From an uncultured Prevotellaceae bacterium (GTDB lineage: Bacteria > Bacteroidota > Bacteroidia > Bacteroidales > Bacteroidaceae), in NCBI GenBank assembly GCA_937898415.1, contig CALDLA010000077.1:1-37228 (forward strand): a stretch of DNA of 37,228 bases. Direction: 5' to 3'. The notes beneath the pieces were generated by a model, which saw nothing but the letters and a program-made list of their open reading frames with translations, was not told the origin of the DNA and ran no database searches. This document shows, one piece after another, positions 7,104-15,271 of the stretch. Made by a program: the position numbers and the translations under genes. How positions within the stretch are numbered: the stretch's first letter is position 1; each line of letters starts with the position of its first letter.

Positions 7104-8246
7104 ATGGACGCAGAAAACACCTTAGAATCGCAAATCAACAAAAGTGATTACAAGATACTTATTGTCGATGACGTTGTCAGCAATGTCCTGCTGCTCAAGA
7201 TATTACTGACTAACGAGAAGTTCCAGGTATGCACCGCCAACTGTGGTAATATGTGTATAGAGCAGGCCAAGGCCGAGAAGCCTGACCTGATTCTGCTGGA
7301 TGTCATGATGCCCGACATCAGCGGTTTCGACACGGCAGTCATCCTGAAGAAGGACCCGGAGCTGAAGGATATCCCCATCATCTTCCTGACGGCCTTGAAC
7401 AGTCCTGCCGACTTGGTGAAGGGATTCCAGGTGGGTGCCAGCGACTTCCTGTCCAAGCCTTTTAACAAGGAAGAGCTGCTGGTGCGCGTCATGCACCAGA
7501 TAGCACTGGTCGACGCCAAGCGTACCATCCAGCGGCAGAACCGCGAACTGCTGGCCACCATCACCAACCGCGACAAGATGTACTCCGTCATTGCCCACGA
7601 CCTGCGCTCGCCGATGGCCAGCATCCGCATGGTGCTCAACCTGGTGGTGGCCTCGACGTCGCCCGAACTGGTCGGCCCTGAACTATTCGAGTTGCTCGAC
7701 AAGGCCAACAAGGAATCCGAGGAGGTTCACGACCTGCTGGACAACCTGCTGAAGTGGACGAAGAGCCAGACGGGCCGCCTGAGCGTGGTGATGCAGGATC
7801 TTGACCTGAACGACATCATTCCCGGCGTGGTTGACATCTTTGAGATGATAGCCGCCACCAAGAAAATCCATTTGTCGTACAGCGGCTCGTCCGTCATCGT
7901 GCGTGCCGACAACGACATGCTGAAGACCATCGTGCGCAACTTCATGTCGAACGCCGTGAAGTTCTCGCCCGAAAACTCCACCATCGAGATAGCCGTGACC
8001 ACCCCCGACGCCGACTTTGCCAAGATTAGCGTCAGCGACCACGGTGTGGGCATTGCCGCCGACCGCATCGGCTCCATCTTCCACAAGGGCGAGACGACCT
8101 ACGGAACGGGTGGTGAGGAAGGTTCCGGCCTCGGACTCCAGCTCTGTCAGGACTTTGCCCGCAAGATAGGCGGCGACGTCATGGTGGAGTCAGCCGAGGG
8201 CCAGGGCTCGACGTTCAGCGTGCTGGTTCCCCTGAAGAAAGACTGA
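7104..8246 (+). CDS. Response regulator receiver-histidine kinase hybrid
   Basis: The 380-residue cytoplasmic protein has an N-terminal receiver domain (about 17-135) with acidic pocket Asp22-Asp23, phosphoacceptor Asp66 (LILLDVMMPD), Thr96 and Lys118 (FLSKPF). A helical linker leads to a HisKA domain with His165 (Ala-His-Asp-Leu-Arg-Ser-Pro) and an HATPase domain with the N box (NFMSNAVKFSPEN), G1 (Asp-His-Gly-Val-Gly-Ile) and G2 (Gly-Ser-Gly-Leu-Gly-Leu). No membrane segment or sensor domain is visible, so input probably comes by phosphotransfer to Asp66 from another kinase. No separate response regulator lies beside it. It has its own promoter. The downstream output is unknown. Confidence 0.92.
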   Translation: MDAENTLESQINKSDYKILIVDDVVSNVLLLKILLTNEKFQVCTANCGNMCIEQAKAEKPDLILLDVMMPDISGFDTAVILKKDPELKDIPIIFLTALNSPADLVKGFQVGASDFLSKPFNKEELLVRVMHQIALVDAKRTIQRQNRELLATITNRDKMYSVIAHDLRSPMASIRMVLNLVVASTSPELVGPELFELLDKANKESEEVHDLLDNLLKWTKSQTGRLSVVMQDLDLNDIIPGVVDIFEMIAATKKIHLSYSGSSVIVRADNDMLKTIVRNFMSNAVKFSPENSTIEIAVTTPDADFAKISVSDHGVGIAADRIGSIFHKGETTYGTGGEEGSGLGLQLCQDFARKIGGDVMVESAEGQGSTFSVLVPLKKD

Positions 8247-8289
8247 AAACAAAAAGAATGTTAAGAGTCGGACGGCTCTATTAAACAAT

Positions 8290-8345
8290 ATTCAGTTTCC
8301 GTGGTCTAACAAGCATATTGGACCAAAGCGGAAACTGAATTTTTT
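8290..8345 (+). terminator. Terminator-like hairpin ending at the start codon of the outer-membrane protein gene
   Basis: ATTCAGTTTCCG (8290-8301) pairs perfectly with CGGAAACTGAAT (8329-8340); inside it TGGTC pairs with GACCA, leaving AAG as a 3'-side bulge and a 14-nt loop. A run of T follows (8340-8345) and the next base is the A of the ATG at 8346. It could end the kinase transcript or attenuate the next gene. I found no TAnnTTTG box between 8247 and 8345. Confidence 0.8.
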
Positions 8346-11300
8346 ATGAAACACCTATTGATTTTGGTGATGACTCTGATGCTGGCGGCACTCGAAAGTT
8401 CCGCTCAAGAGGGCTCATTGACAGGACGTGTGATTGACGCAGAAAGCCGGGAGGCGCTGGTGAGAACCACCTTGCAGCTCTACCGTCTGGGACAGAAGGA
8501 CACCACCTTCGTCAAGGGCGTCTTCTCAGGTGCCAACGGGCGTTTCTCCATCACGGGTGTCAGTTCCGGGTCCTACCTGCTCAGAATCTCCTTCTTAGGC
8601 TATAAGACGCAGAACAAGCCGCTGACCGTGGGTCGGCGCCAGCTCTCACTGGGCGACATCAAGATGGAGTCAGATGCCGTGCAGCTGCAGGAGGCGCTAG
8701 TGACGGCCAATGTGCCGAAGATGGTCATCAAGGACGATACGGTGGTCTATAACGCCGATGCCTTCCGCGTGCCGGAAGGTTCGGTGATTGAGGCATTGGT
8801 CGAGGCGCTGCCCGGTGCCAAGATTGACGACGAGGGCAAGATCAGCATCAACGGCAAGGAGGTGAAGAAGTTCAAGCTGGACGGTCGCGACTTCATGACC
8901 GGCAACAACGACGCGGTCATGAAGAACCTGCCTTCGTACGTGGTTGACAAGGTGAAGGCCTATGACGAGAAGAGCGACCTGAGCCGCATGACGGGTGTCG
9001 ACGACGGCAATGATGACTTCGTGCTGGAGTTCACCACCAAGCGCAGTGCCCGCAACGGCATCCAGGCCAACCCCGACGTGGGCTATGGTACCGATAACCG
9101 CTACGGTATCCGACTGACGGCCATGAAGCCCTTCGGCGCCATGCGCTACACCTTCATGGGCAATGCCAACAACGTGAACGACCGCAACTTCTCAGGACGT
9201 GGCGGACGAGGACGCGGCAACGGCAACGGACAGCGCGAGACCAAGACCGGCGCACTCGACGCCAGCTACGAGAGCCAGCGCAAACCCAACGGCAGCAACC
9301 TGCGGATGAGCGGGCGCGTCACCTGGACTCACAACGACGCCGACAACTGGAACCGGACGGCTTCGGAGAGCTTCGTCAACACCCGGGGCGGTGCCTTCTC
9401 GAACAGCGTCAGCCAGAGCTACTCACGCAGCAACAACTGGACGGGGAACATGAACCTGCAGTGGGCCATCGACTCGCTGACCACCCTGTCGTTCCGTCCG
9501 AACGTCAGCTTCGGAACCAACGACAGCCGCTCGTTCTCACACAATGCGTCGTACAAAGTAGACCCCTATGATTTCGTCACCGACCCGCTGAGCCGCGAGA
9601 GTCTGGACTATATGGACGAGTTAGGGCTGGTCGTCAACGGGCGCGAGAATAAGTCGCTGAGCTACGGCGAGAACAAGAACATCAGTTCGCAGCTGCAGAT
9701 TTACCGCCGCATAGGCACCAAGGGACGCAACGTGGCCGTCAGCTCGAACATCAACTACCGCGACGGCCGTAACCAGAACGCCAACCTCTCGATGGTGCGC
9801 CTCTACCAGCAGCCCGACCGGTTCGGCAACGACTCCACCTACCAGACGAACCGATACACCAGGACGCCCAGCGACAACTTCAGCTACTCCATCGGCGTCA
9901 CCTACACCGAGCCGCTCTACAACTTCAAACCGAAGCCCGAACCCGTGGACACCACACAGCGGCAGCAGGGCAGGGGACCGTTCGGACGCGGCGGACGTGG
10001 CGGCGGTAACCGCAGCTTCGGCGCACAGGGTATCTTCCTGCAGCTGAACTACCGCTACAACTACAGCTATCAGAAGAACGATCCCTCCACCTACGACTTC
10101 CCCGACCTGACGACAGAGCAGTTTGAGAGCGTGCTCAACGAATACCGCGAGTGGGCCCGGCTCTTCGGCTGTTTCGACAACCCCTACGAGGAGTATCTGC
10201 GCCCCGACCTGAGCCGCTACTCCGAGCGTACGGAGTACGGACAGAACATCGACGTGCAGCTACGACTGGTTCGCGACAAGATCAACATGAACCTCGGTGT
10301 GACTGGACAGCCCCAGCGTACCCACTTCATACAGCAGTACCTGGGACGGCCCATCGACACCATCCGTACCGTCACCAACTTCTCGCCGACGCTCAATATG
10401 CGCTACCGCTTCAACCAGCAGACCAACTGGCAGGTGCAGTTCCGAGGACAGACACAGCAGCCCAGCATCACCCAGCTGCTCGACATCTACGACGACACCA
10501 ACCCCCTGAGCATCACCATGGGTAACCCGGGACTGAAACCCTCGTTCACCTACAACCTCAGCACCAACTTCCAGAAGCAGCGCGCACCACAGCTCGTCGA
10601 GGACAGCCTGGGATTCATGGTGCCCAGAAACGTGCGCCACTGGAGCTTCAGCGCCAATGCCAACTGGTCGACCACCACCAACAGCGTGGGCAACGTCGTC
10701 ACCTACAATGAGCAGACCGGCGGTCGCATCAGCCGTCCTGAGAACATCAACGGCAACTGGAACATCAACGGCGGCGGCTCCTTCAACATCGGCCTCGACA
10801 CGCTGAACCGATGGGACTTCAGCGGCGGCATCAACGGTAACTACCGCCATCAGGTGGGCTATGTCAACCTGAACCATACCGCCATCCCCGACCGCAACGT
10901 TACCCATACTTATAACCTGTCGCCCGACGTGTCGCTGAGTTTCCGCAACAAGTGGCTCAACTTCTCGCTGAACACAAGGGCCACTTACGCCCGCACCGAG
11001 AACCGGCTACAGGCATCGCGCAACTTGACCACCTGGAACTTCAGCTACGGCGGCAACACCCAGATTATCTTCCCCTGGGAGACTCGACTGGCCACCGACT
11101 TCCACGTCTACAGCAAGCGCGGCTACAGCGACGAGACGCTCAATACCAATGAACTCATCTGGAACGCCCAACTCAGCCATAGTTTCCTGCGTGGCAAACC
11201 GCTCACCATTATGCTGCAGTGGTATGACATCCTGCACGAGCAGACCAATTTCTCGCGAACGGTCAATGCCAACGGCTGGCGCGACCAGGAGGTCAACGCC

Positions 11301-11498
11301 ATCACGTCGTACGCCATGATCCATGTCAGCTACCGCATGAACTTCTTCGGAGGTCGCGGCAGCAGCGGATGGGGCGGCGGACCTGACGGCGAGGGCAGAG
11401 GTGGTCGTGGCGGTCGCGGCGGCTTCGGCGGAGGTGGTCGTGGCGGTGGCTTTGGCGGTGGCGGCGGCTTCGGCGGCGGAGGCGGTGGCCGCCGTTAA
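8346..11498 (+). CDS. Outer-membrane beta-barrel protein (TonB-receptor-like) with Gly/Arg-rich tail
   Basis: The 1050-residue protein has a signal peptide (1-20, cut after Ser-Ser-Ala), a carboxypeptidase-regulatory-like beta-sandwich (about 22-105), a plug-like segment (about 115-235, with Leu-Pro-Gly-Ala-Lys-Ile and Asp-Gly-Arg-Asp-Phe-Met) and then a long barrel rich in Asn, Tyr and alternating polar/hydrophobic strands. This matches the outer-membrane protein beta-barrel family seen across Bacteroidetes. No SusD partner is adjacent, so glycan import is not implied. Gly/Arg-rich insertions occur at about 284-296 and 538-558, and a 49-residue Gly/Arg tail (about 1002-1050) follows the probable last strand, which ends Tyr-Arg-Met-Asn-Phe-Phe. 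Substrate unknown. A strong hairpin touches its start codon. Confidence 0.85.
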   Translation: MKHLLILVMTLMLAALESSAQEGSLTGRVIDAESREALVRTTLQLYRLGQKDTTFVKGVFSGANGRFSITGVSSGSYLLRISFLGYKTQNKPLTVGRRQLSLGDIKMESDAVQLQEALVTANVPKMVIKDDTVVYNADAFRVPEGSVIEALVEALPGAKIDDEGKISINGKEVKKFKLDGRDFMTGNNDAVMKNLPSYVVDKVKAYDEKSDLSRMTGVDDGNDDFVLEFTTKRSARNGIQANPDVGYGTDNRYGIRLTAMKPFGAMRYTFMGNANNVNDRNFSGRGGRGRGNGNGQRETKTGALDASYESQRKPNGSNLRMSGRVTWTHNDADNWNRTASESFVNTRGGAFSNSVSQSYSRSNNWTGNMNLQWAIDSLTTLSFRPNVSFGTNDSRSFSHNASYKVDPYDFVTDPLSRESLDYMDELGLVVNGRENKSLSYGENKNISSQLQIYRRIGTKGRNVAVSSNINYRDGRNQNANLSMVRLYQQPDRFGNDSTYQTNRYTRTPSDNFSYSIGVTYTEPLYNFKPKPEPVDTTQRQQGRGPFGRGGRGGGNRSFGAQGIFLQLNYRYNYSYQKNDPSTYDFPDLTTEQFESVLNEYREWARLFGCFDNPYEEYLRPDLSRYSERTEYGQNIDVQLRLVRDKINMNLGVTGQPQRTHFIQQYLGRPIDTIRTVTNFSPTLNMRYRFNQQTNWQVQFRGQTQQPSITQLLDIYDDTNPLSITMGNPGLKPSFTYNLSTNFQKQRAPQLVEDSLGFMVPRNVRHWSFSANANWSTTTNSVGNVVTYNEQTGGRISRPENINGNWNINGGGSFNIGLDTLNRWDFSGGINGNYRHQVGYVNLNHTAIPDRNVTHTYNLSPDVSLSFRNKWLNFSLNTRATYARTENRLQASRNLTTWNFSYGGNTQIIFPWETRLATDFHVYSKRGYSDETLNTNELIWNAQLSHSFLRGKPLTIMLQWYDILHEQTNFSRTVNANGWRDQEVNAITSYAMIHVSYRMNFFGGRGSSGWGGGPDGEGRGGRGGRGGFGGGGRGGGFGGGGGFGGGGGGRR

Positions 11499-11507
11499 GC
11501 ATACGGC

Positions 11508-11630
11508 TTTAACTCCTTAACTCCTTTAACTCCTTAACTCCTTAACTCCTTAACTCCTGAATTCCTTAACTCCTTAACTCCTGAATTCCTTAACTCCTGA
11601 ATTCCTTAACTCCTGAATTCTTTAACTCCC
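11508..11630. repeat. 8-bp tandem repeat array (TTAACTCC / TGAATTCC)
   Basis: About 15 units in a row: eleven TTAACTCC units, a few with an extra T, and four TGAATTCC units that start at position 7 and then alternate with it. The array fills nearly the whole gap between the outer-membrane protein gene and ettA. No TAnnTTTG box was found for ettA in or after it. Similar arrays are common between genes in this bacterial group. Confidence 0.9.
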
Positions 11631-11653
11631 AATTAATAAAATAACAAAACACT

Positions 11654-13351
11654 ATGGCAACAGTTGACGACAAGAAAGTGATTTTCTCGATGGTCGGAGT
11701 GAGCAAGACCATTCAGCAGAACCAGAAGCAAGTGCTCAAGAACATCTACCTCAGTTTCTTCTATGGGGCCAAAATCGGCATCATCGGTTTGAACGGTGCC
11801 GGTAAGTCGACCCTCATGAAGATTATTGCCGGACTCGACGAGCAGTTCCAGGGGCAGGTGGTGTGGAGTCCCGGCTACTCGGTGGGCTACCTGCCGCAGG
11901 ACCCGCCATTGGACGAAGCGAAGACGGTGAAGGAAAACGTCCAGGAGGGTGTGCAAAGCGTTTACGACGCTTTGAAAGAATATGACGATATCAACGTGAA
12001 ATTCGGTCTGCCCGAATACTATGAAGACCCCGACAAGATGGACAAGCTGATGGCCCGGCAGGCTGAGCTGCAGGATATCATCGACGCTACTGACGCGTGG
12101 AATATGGACTCAAAGCTGGAACGCGCAATGGCCGCGCTGAACTGTCCGCCGGGCGACTGGCCTGTGACGAACCTCAGCGGTGGTGAGCGTCGCCGCGTGG
12201 CCCTCTGCCGCCTGTTGCTGCAGAAGCCCGACGTGCTGCTGTTGGACGAGCCGACCAACCACCTCGATGCCGAGTCTATCGACTGGCTGGAACAGCACCT
12301 GCAGCAGTATGAGGGAACGGTGATTGCTGTCACTCACGACCGCTACTTCCTCGACGACGTGGCTGAGTGGATTCTGGAACTCGACCGAGGCGAGGGCATC
12401 CCCTGGAAGGGCAACTACTCGAGCTGGCTGGAGCAGAAATCGCAGCGGCTGGCACTTGAAGAAAAGGTGGCCTCGAAGCGCCGCAAGACGTTAGAACGCG
12501 AGCTGGAGTGGGTGCGCATGGCCCCGAAAGCCCGTCATGCGAAGGGAAAAGCCCGTCTGAACAGCTACGAGACGATGCTCAACGAGGAACAGAAGCAGAA
12601 AGAGGAAAAGCTCGAAATATTCATCCCCAACGGTCCGCGACTGGGCAACAAGGTCATTGAGGCCGAGCATGTGGCCAAGGCTTACGGCGACAAGGTGCTC
12701 TTCAGCGACCTCAACTTCACGCTGCCGCCCAACGGCATTGTCGGCGTCATCGGTCCCAACGGTGCGGGTAAGACCACGCTCTTCCGTCTCATCATGGGAC
12801 TGGAGCATGCCGACAAGGGTGCGTTCAGCGTCGGTGAGACCGTGAAGATATCGTACGTCGACCAGCAGCATAAGGATATCGACCCGGCCAAGTCGGTCTA
12901 TGAGGTGGTCAGTCAGGGCAATGAGACCATTCGCATGGGCGGTAAGGATATTAATGTGCGCGCATACCTGAGCCGTTTCAACTTCAGCGGCGCCGATCAG
13001 GAGAAGAAGTGCGGCGTCCTCTCAGGTGGTGAGCGCAACCGTTTACATTTGGCCATCGCCCTCAAGCAGGAGGGGAATGTGCTGTTGCTCGACGAGCCTA
13101 CCAACGACATCGACGTCAATACCCTTCGTGCTTTGGAAGAAGGTTTGGAGGCCTTTGCCGGTTGTGCCGTCATCATCAGTCACGACCGCTGGTTCCTCGA
13201 CCGCATCTGTACCCATGTCTTAGCGTTTGAGGGCGAAGGAAACGTCTTCTACTTCGAGGGCAACTACTCCGAGTACGAAGTCAACAAGGCCCAGCGCCTC
13301 GGTTTGGAAGAGCCTAAGCGCATCCGTTATCGCAAGTTGATGGAGGAATAG
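11654..13351 (+). CDS. ettA: ABC-F ATPase, energy-dependent translational throttle protein
   Basis: The 565-residue protein has two ABC ATPase domains and no membrane segments. Domain 1 shows Walker A Gly-Leu-Asn-Gly-Ala-Gly-Lys-Ser (45-52), signature LSGGERRR (about 174-181) and Walker B LLLDEPTNHLD. Domain 2 shows Gly-Pro-Asn-Gly-Ala-Gly-Lys-Thr (about 367-374), LSGGERNR and LLLDEPTNDID. The linker at about 260-320 is highly charged and helical, as in ribosome-binding ABC-F proteins. The length and start (KVIFSMVGVSK) fit EttA, which binds the ribosomal E site and gates the start of elongation according to ATP/ADP. A resistance-type ABC-F is less likely given these features. It converges on the GH5 gene with a 13-bp gap and no clear terminator. 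Confidence 0.93.
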   Translation: MATVDDKKVIFSMVGVSKTIQQNQKQVLKNIYLSFFYGAKIGIIGLNGAGKSTLMKIIAGLDEQFQGQVVWSPGYSVGYLPQDPPLDEAKTVKENVQEGVQSVYDALKEYDDINVKFGLPEYYEDPDKMDKLMARQAELQDIIDATDAWNMDSKLERAMAALNCPPGDWPVTNLSGGERRRVALCRLLLQKPDVLLLDEPTNHLDAESIDWLEQHLQQYEGTVIAVTHDRYFLDDVAEWILELDRGEGIPWKGNYSSWLEQKSQRLALEEKVASKRRKTLERELEWVRMAPKARHAKGKARLNSYETMLNEEQKQKEEKLEIFIPNGPRLGNKVIEAEHVAKAYGDKVLFSDLNFTLPPNGIVGVIGPNGAGKTTLFRLIMGLEHADKGAFSVGETVKISYVDQQHKDIDPAKSVYEVVSQGNETIRMGGKDINVRAYLSRFNFSGADQEKKCGVLSGGERNRLHLAIALKQEGNVLLLDEPTNDIDVNTLRALEEGLEAFAGCAVIISHDRWFLDRICTHVLAFEGEGNVFYFEGNYSEYEVNKAQRLGLEEPKRIRYRKLMEE

Positions 13352-13364
13352 AAACTTATCCTTG

Positions 13365-14735
13365 TCATTGATAACTTACATACTTCTTTCCGTCCTTGAT
13401 GTAGAGGCCTCTGCGGGGAGTGGCTACGCGACGGCCCTGCAGGTCGTAGGTGAGGGGCGGCTGTGAGGCGGTGGCACTGACGGATTGCACGGCGGTGTAG
13501 CCGCCCTCGCCATAGTAGCCTTTGATGATGGCATCCTTGAGGTCGGCCTGGTTGAATTCGGGTACGGAGCGGGGGCTGCCGTCGGAGAGTCCCATCCAGT
13601 AGAAGGTGGCTATACCGTTGGCCTTGCACCGTTTGACGAAGTACTCGGCAAACTGGAGCATGAGCGGACGGCGTGCGTCGTAGTCGGTCGTACTGGCATC
13701 GACATTACTGGTGCCCCATTCGCCGACGATGACGGGTGCTCCTTTGCTGGCAAGGTGGTTTTTCCACGCGCTGACCATCTCGTTGATTTCACTTTGGATG
13801 CTGGAGATGGTGCGGTTCTTGTTGTTTTCGACCAGCGAGGGGTAGGTGTGAATCTCGAAGATGATGTGTCCGGCACCTGCGGCATCCGTCGGGTACTTCA
13901 TCTCCTTCAGCGGGTCCTGCAGGTGTGTGTTCCAGTTGCCGCTGCCGCTGCATGAGCCGTAGGTGTTGACAATGAGGTTGCGCTGGGCGTTGTTGCCGCC
14001 GGTGGCGCGTACAGCATTGACAAAGCTCTGGGCATAGTTGTTGATGGCTTTATAGGCATCGGTGGCGTCGGTGGCATTGTAGCCTGCCGAACGACCGAAG
14101 GTGGCAAAGCACCAGGAGTCATACTTGTCGAGCATCTCGTTGTAGCCCTCGAAGAGCAGGTGTTCGTCATAGTCCTTGAACTCCTCGGCAATCTGTGTCC
14201 AGACGGCCTCGAAGCGGTCTTTCTGTTTCGCATAGTCGTCACCGCTGGCAATGACCCACGCGGTGTTGGCTGCCCCTGTGTCGTGATGCACATTGAGGAT
14301 GCAGTACATGCCTTGGCTGACGACGTAGTCGACCACCTCGTGTACACGCTTCATCCAGTTGGCCTGTATCTTCTTGCCGATGCTGTTGGTCACGGGGTCC
14401 CACGTGGTCTGCCCATTCTGGAACTTGGCCTCCATGTGCGGATACCAGGTGACGGGAACACGGACGGCATTGAATCCTGCGTCCTTGAACATCTTGATGA
14501 GCTCGGGCTTCGTCACGGGCTGTCCCCAGGCCGTTTCATAGTCGGAAGGGGTGCGACTGGTATATGCCTCAATCCACATATTATTGACATCGCCGGAATT
14601 GCTGTCGAGCGTGTTACCCAAGTTCCAGCCCACTTTCATGTTGTTGACTGCTTCGGTTGCGGTCTCGAAAGACTGTGCGTTGACGGATAAACTCAGCATG
14701 CAGGAGCATGCAATGGTTAGCAGTTGTTTATTCAT
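13365..14735 (-). CDS. Secreted GH5-family glycoside hydrolase (endoglucanase-like)
   Basis: The 456-residue protein has a signal peptide (1-20, cut at Val-Asn-Ala) and a single (beta/alpha)8 catalytic domain. Landmarks of family 5 are Gly-Trp-Asn-Leu-Gly-Asn-Thr-Leu-Asp (37-45), Arg-Val-Pro-Val-Thr-Trp (92-97), Asn-Val-His-His-Asp (148-152), the acid/base Glu200 in EGYNE, His-Thr-Tyr (296-298) and the nucleophile Glu339 in Val-Gly-Glu-Trp-Gly. The pattern is closest to GH5 endo-beta-1,4-glucanases, but substrate (cellulose, mixed-linkage glucan, xyloglucan or mannan) cannot be fixed by eye. The end (YDLQGRRVATPRRGLYIKDG) is the short tail also seen in the proteins at 186 and 4481, probably a type IX-type sorting or anchoring signal. 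No SusCD pair is next to it. Confidence 0.93.
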   Translation of the reverse strand: MNKQLLTIACSCMLSLSVNAQSFETATEAVNNMKVGWNLGNTLDSNSGDVNNMWIEAYTSRTPSDYETAWGQPVTKPELIKMFKDAGFNAVRVPVTWYPHMEAKFQNGQTTWDPVTNSIGKKIQANWMKRVHEVVDYVVSQGMYCILNVHHDTGAANTAWVIASGDDYAKQKDRFEAVWTQIAEEFKDYDEHLLFEGYNEMLDKYDSWCFATFGRSAGYNATDATDAYKAINNYAQSFVNAVRATGGNNAQRNLIVNTYGSCSGSGNWNTHLQDPLKEMKYPTDAAGAGHIIFEIHTYPSLVENNKNRTISSIQSEINEMVSAWKNHLASKGAPVIVGEWGTSNVDASTTDYDARRPLMLQFAEYFVKRCKANGIATFYWMGLSDGSPRSVPEFNQADLKDAIIKGYYGEGGYTAVQSVSATASQPPLTYDLQGRRVATPRRGLYIKDGKKYVSYQ

Positions 14736-14764
14736 GTCTTCTTTTTTTCGTTGGTTTCAGTTTG

Positions 14765-14772
14765 CAAAGTTA
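14765..14772 (-). promoter_or_regulatory. Putative -7 element for the GH5 gene
   Basis: On the minus strand TAACTTTG (14772 to 14765) matches TAnnTTTG and lies about 30 bp upstream of the GH5 start codon. No clear TTTG was found at the expected -33 distance. Confidence 0.5.
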
Positions 14773-14781
14773 CGGATTTAT

Positions 14782-14812
14782 TTTGATAATTCATACTTTT
14801 TCCGTACTTTTG
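14782..14812 (+). promoter_or_regulatory. Promoter of the HIT-DUF1015-yigZ-glucosaminidase operon
   Basis: TTTG at 14782-14785 and TACTTTTG at 14805-14812 are 19 bp apart, an exact fit. The predicted leader is about 28 nt. It is divergent from, and partly interleaved with, the GH5 promoter region. Confidence 0.8.
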
Positions 14813-14845
14813 CACCCAATATTATTCAATTTAATCGATAAGACT

Positions 14846-15271
14846 ATGCAAAGTGACCCCAAGCAGTGCCTGTACTGCACTAACAATCAGACGTTGCACG
14901 ACCTGATGATTGAGATTTGCGAACTGTCCGTGTCGCGTGTGTTCTTGTTTAAAGAGCAGACCTACCGTGGCCGTTGCCTTGTGGCCTACAAGGACCATGT
15001 GAACGACCTGAATGAGTTGTCGGATGACGACCGTAATGCCTTCATGTCCGATGTGGCCCGCGTGACCCGTGCCATGCAGAAGGCCTTCAATCCGGAGAAA
15101 ATCAACTATGGTGCCTATAGTGACAAGCTGTCGCACCTGCACTTCCATTTGGCTCCGAAATATGTGGACGGCCCCGACTATGGCGGCACGTTCCAGATGA
15201 ATCCCGGCAAGGTCTATCTGACGGACACCGAATATCAGGAAATGATTGAGAAAATAAAGAAAGAATTATGA
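14846..15271 (+). CDS. HIT family (histidine triad) protein
   Basis: The 141-residue protein starts at the ATG at 14846 (MQSDPKQCLYC), just behind the promoter; a longer in-frame ORF from 14708 crosses that promoter and is rejected. It ends with the histidine triad His97-x-His99-x-His101 (SHLHFHLAP), the catalytic motif of nucleotide hydrolases and transferases of this superfamily. A Cys-x-x-Cys pair at 8 and 11 could help bind zinc, as in some HIT proteins. It is the first gene of a four-gene operon, and its TGA stop overlaps the next ATG (ATGA). The substrate is probably a nucleoside-phosphate ester or amidate but cannot be named. Confidence 0.88.
   Translation: MQSDPKQCLYCTNNQTLHDLMIEICELSVSRVFLFKEQTYRGRCLVAYKDHVNDLNELSDDDRNAFMSDVARVTRAMQKAFNPEKINYGAYSDKLSHLHFHLAPKYVDGPDYGGTFQMNPGKVYLTDTEYQEMIEKIKKEL

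Noticed and set aside
11508..11630. CRISPR-like reading of the 8-bp array
   Set aside because: Units are far too short, adjacent without spacers, and no cas genes are present.
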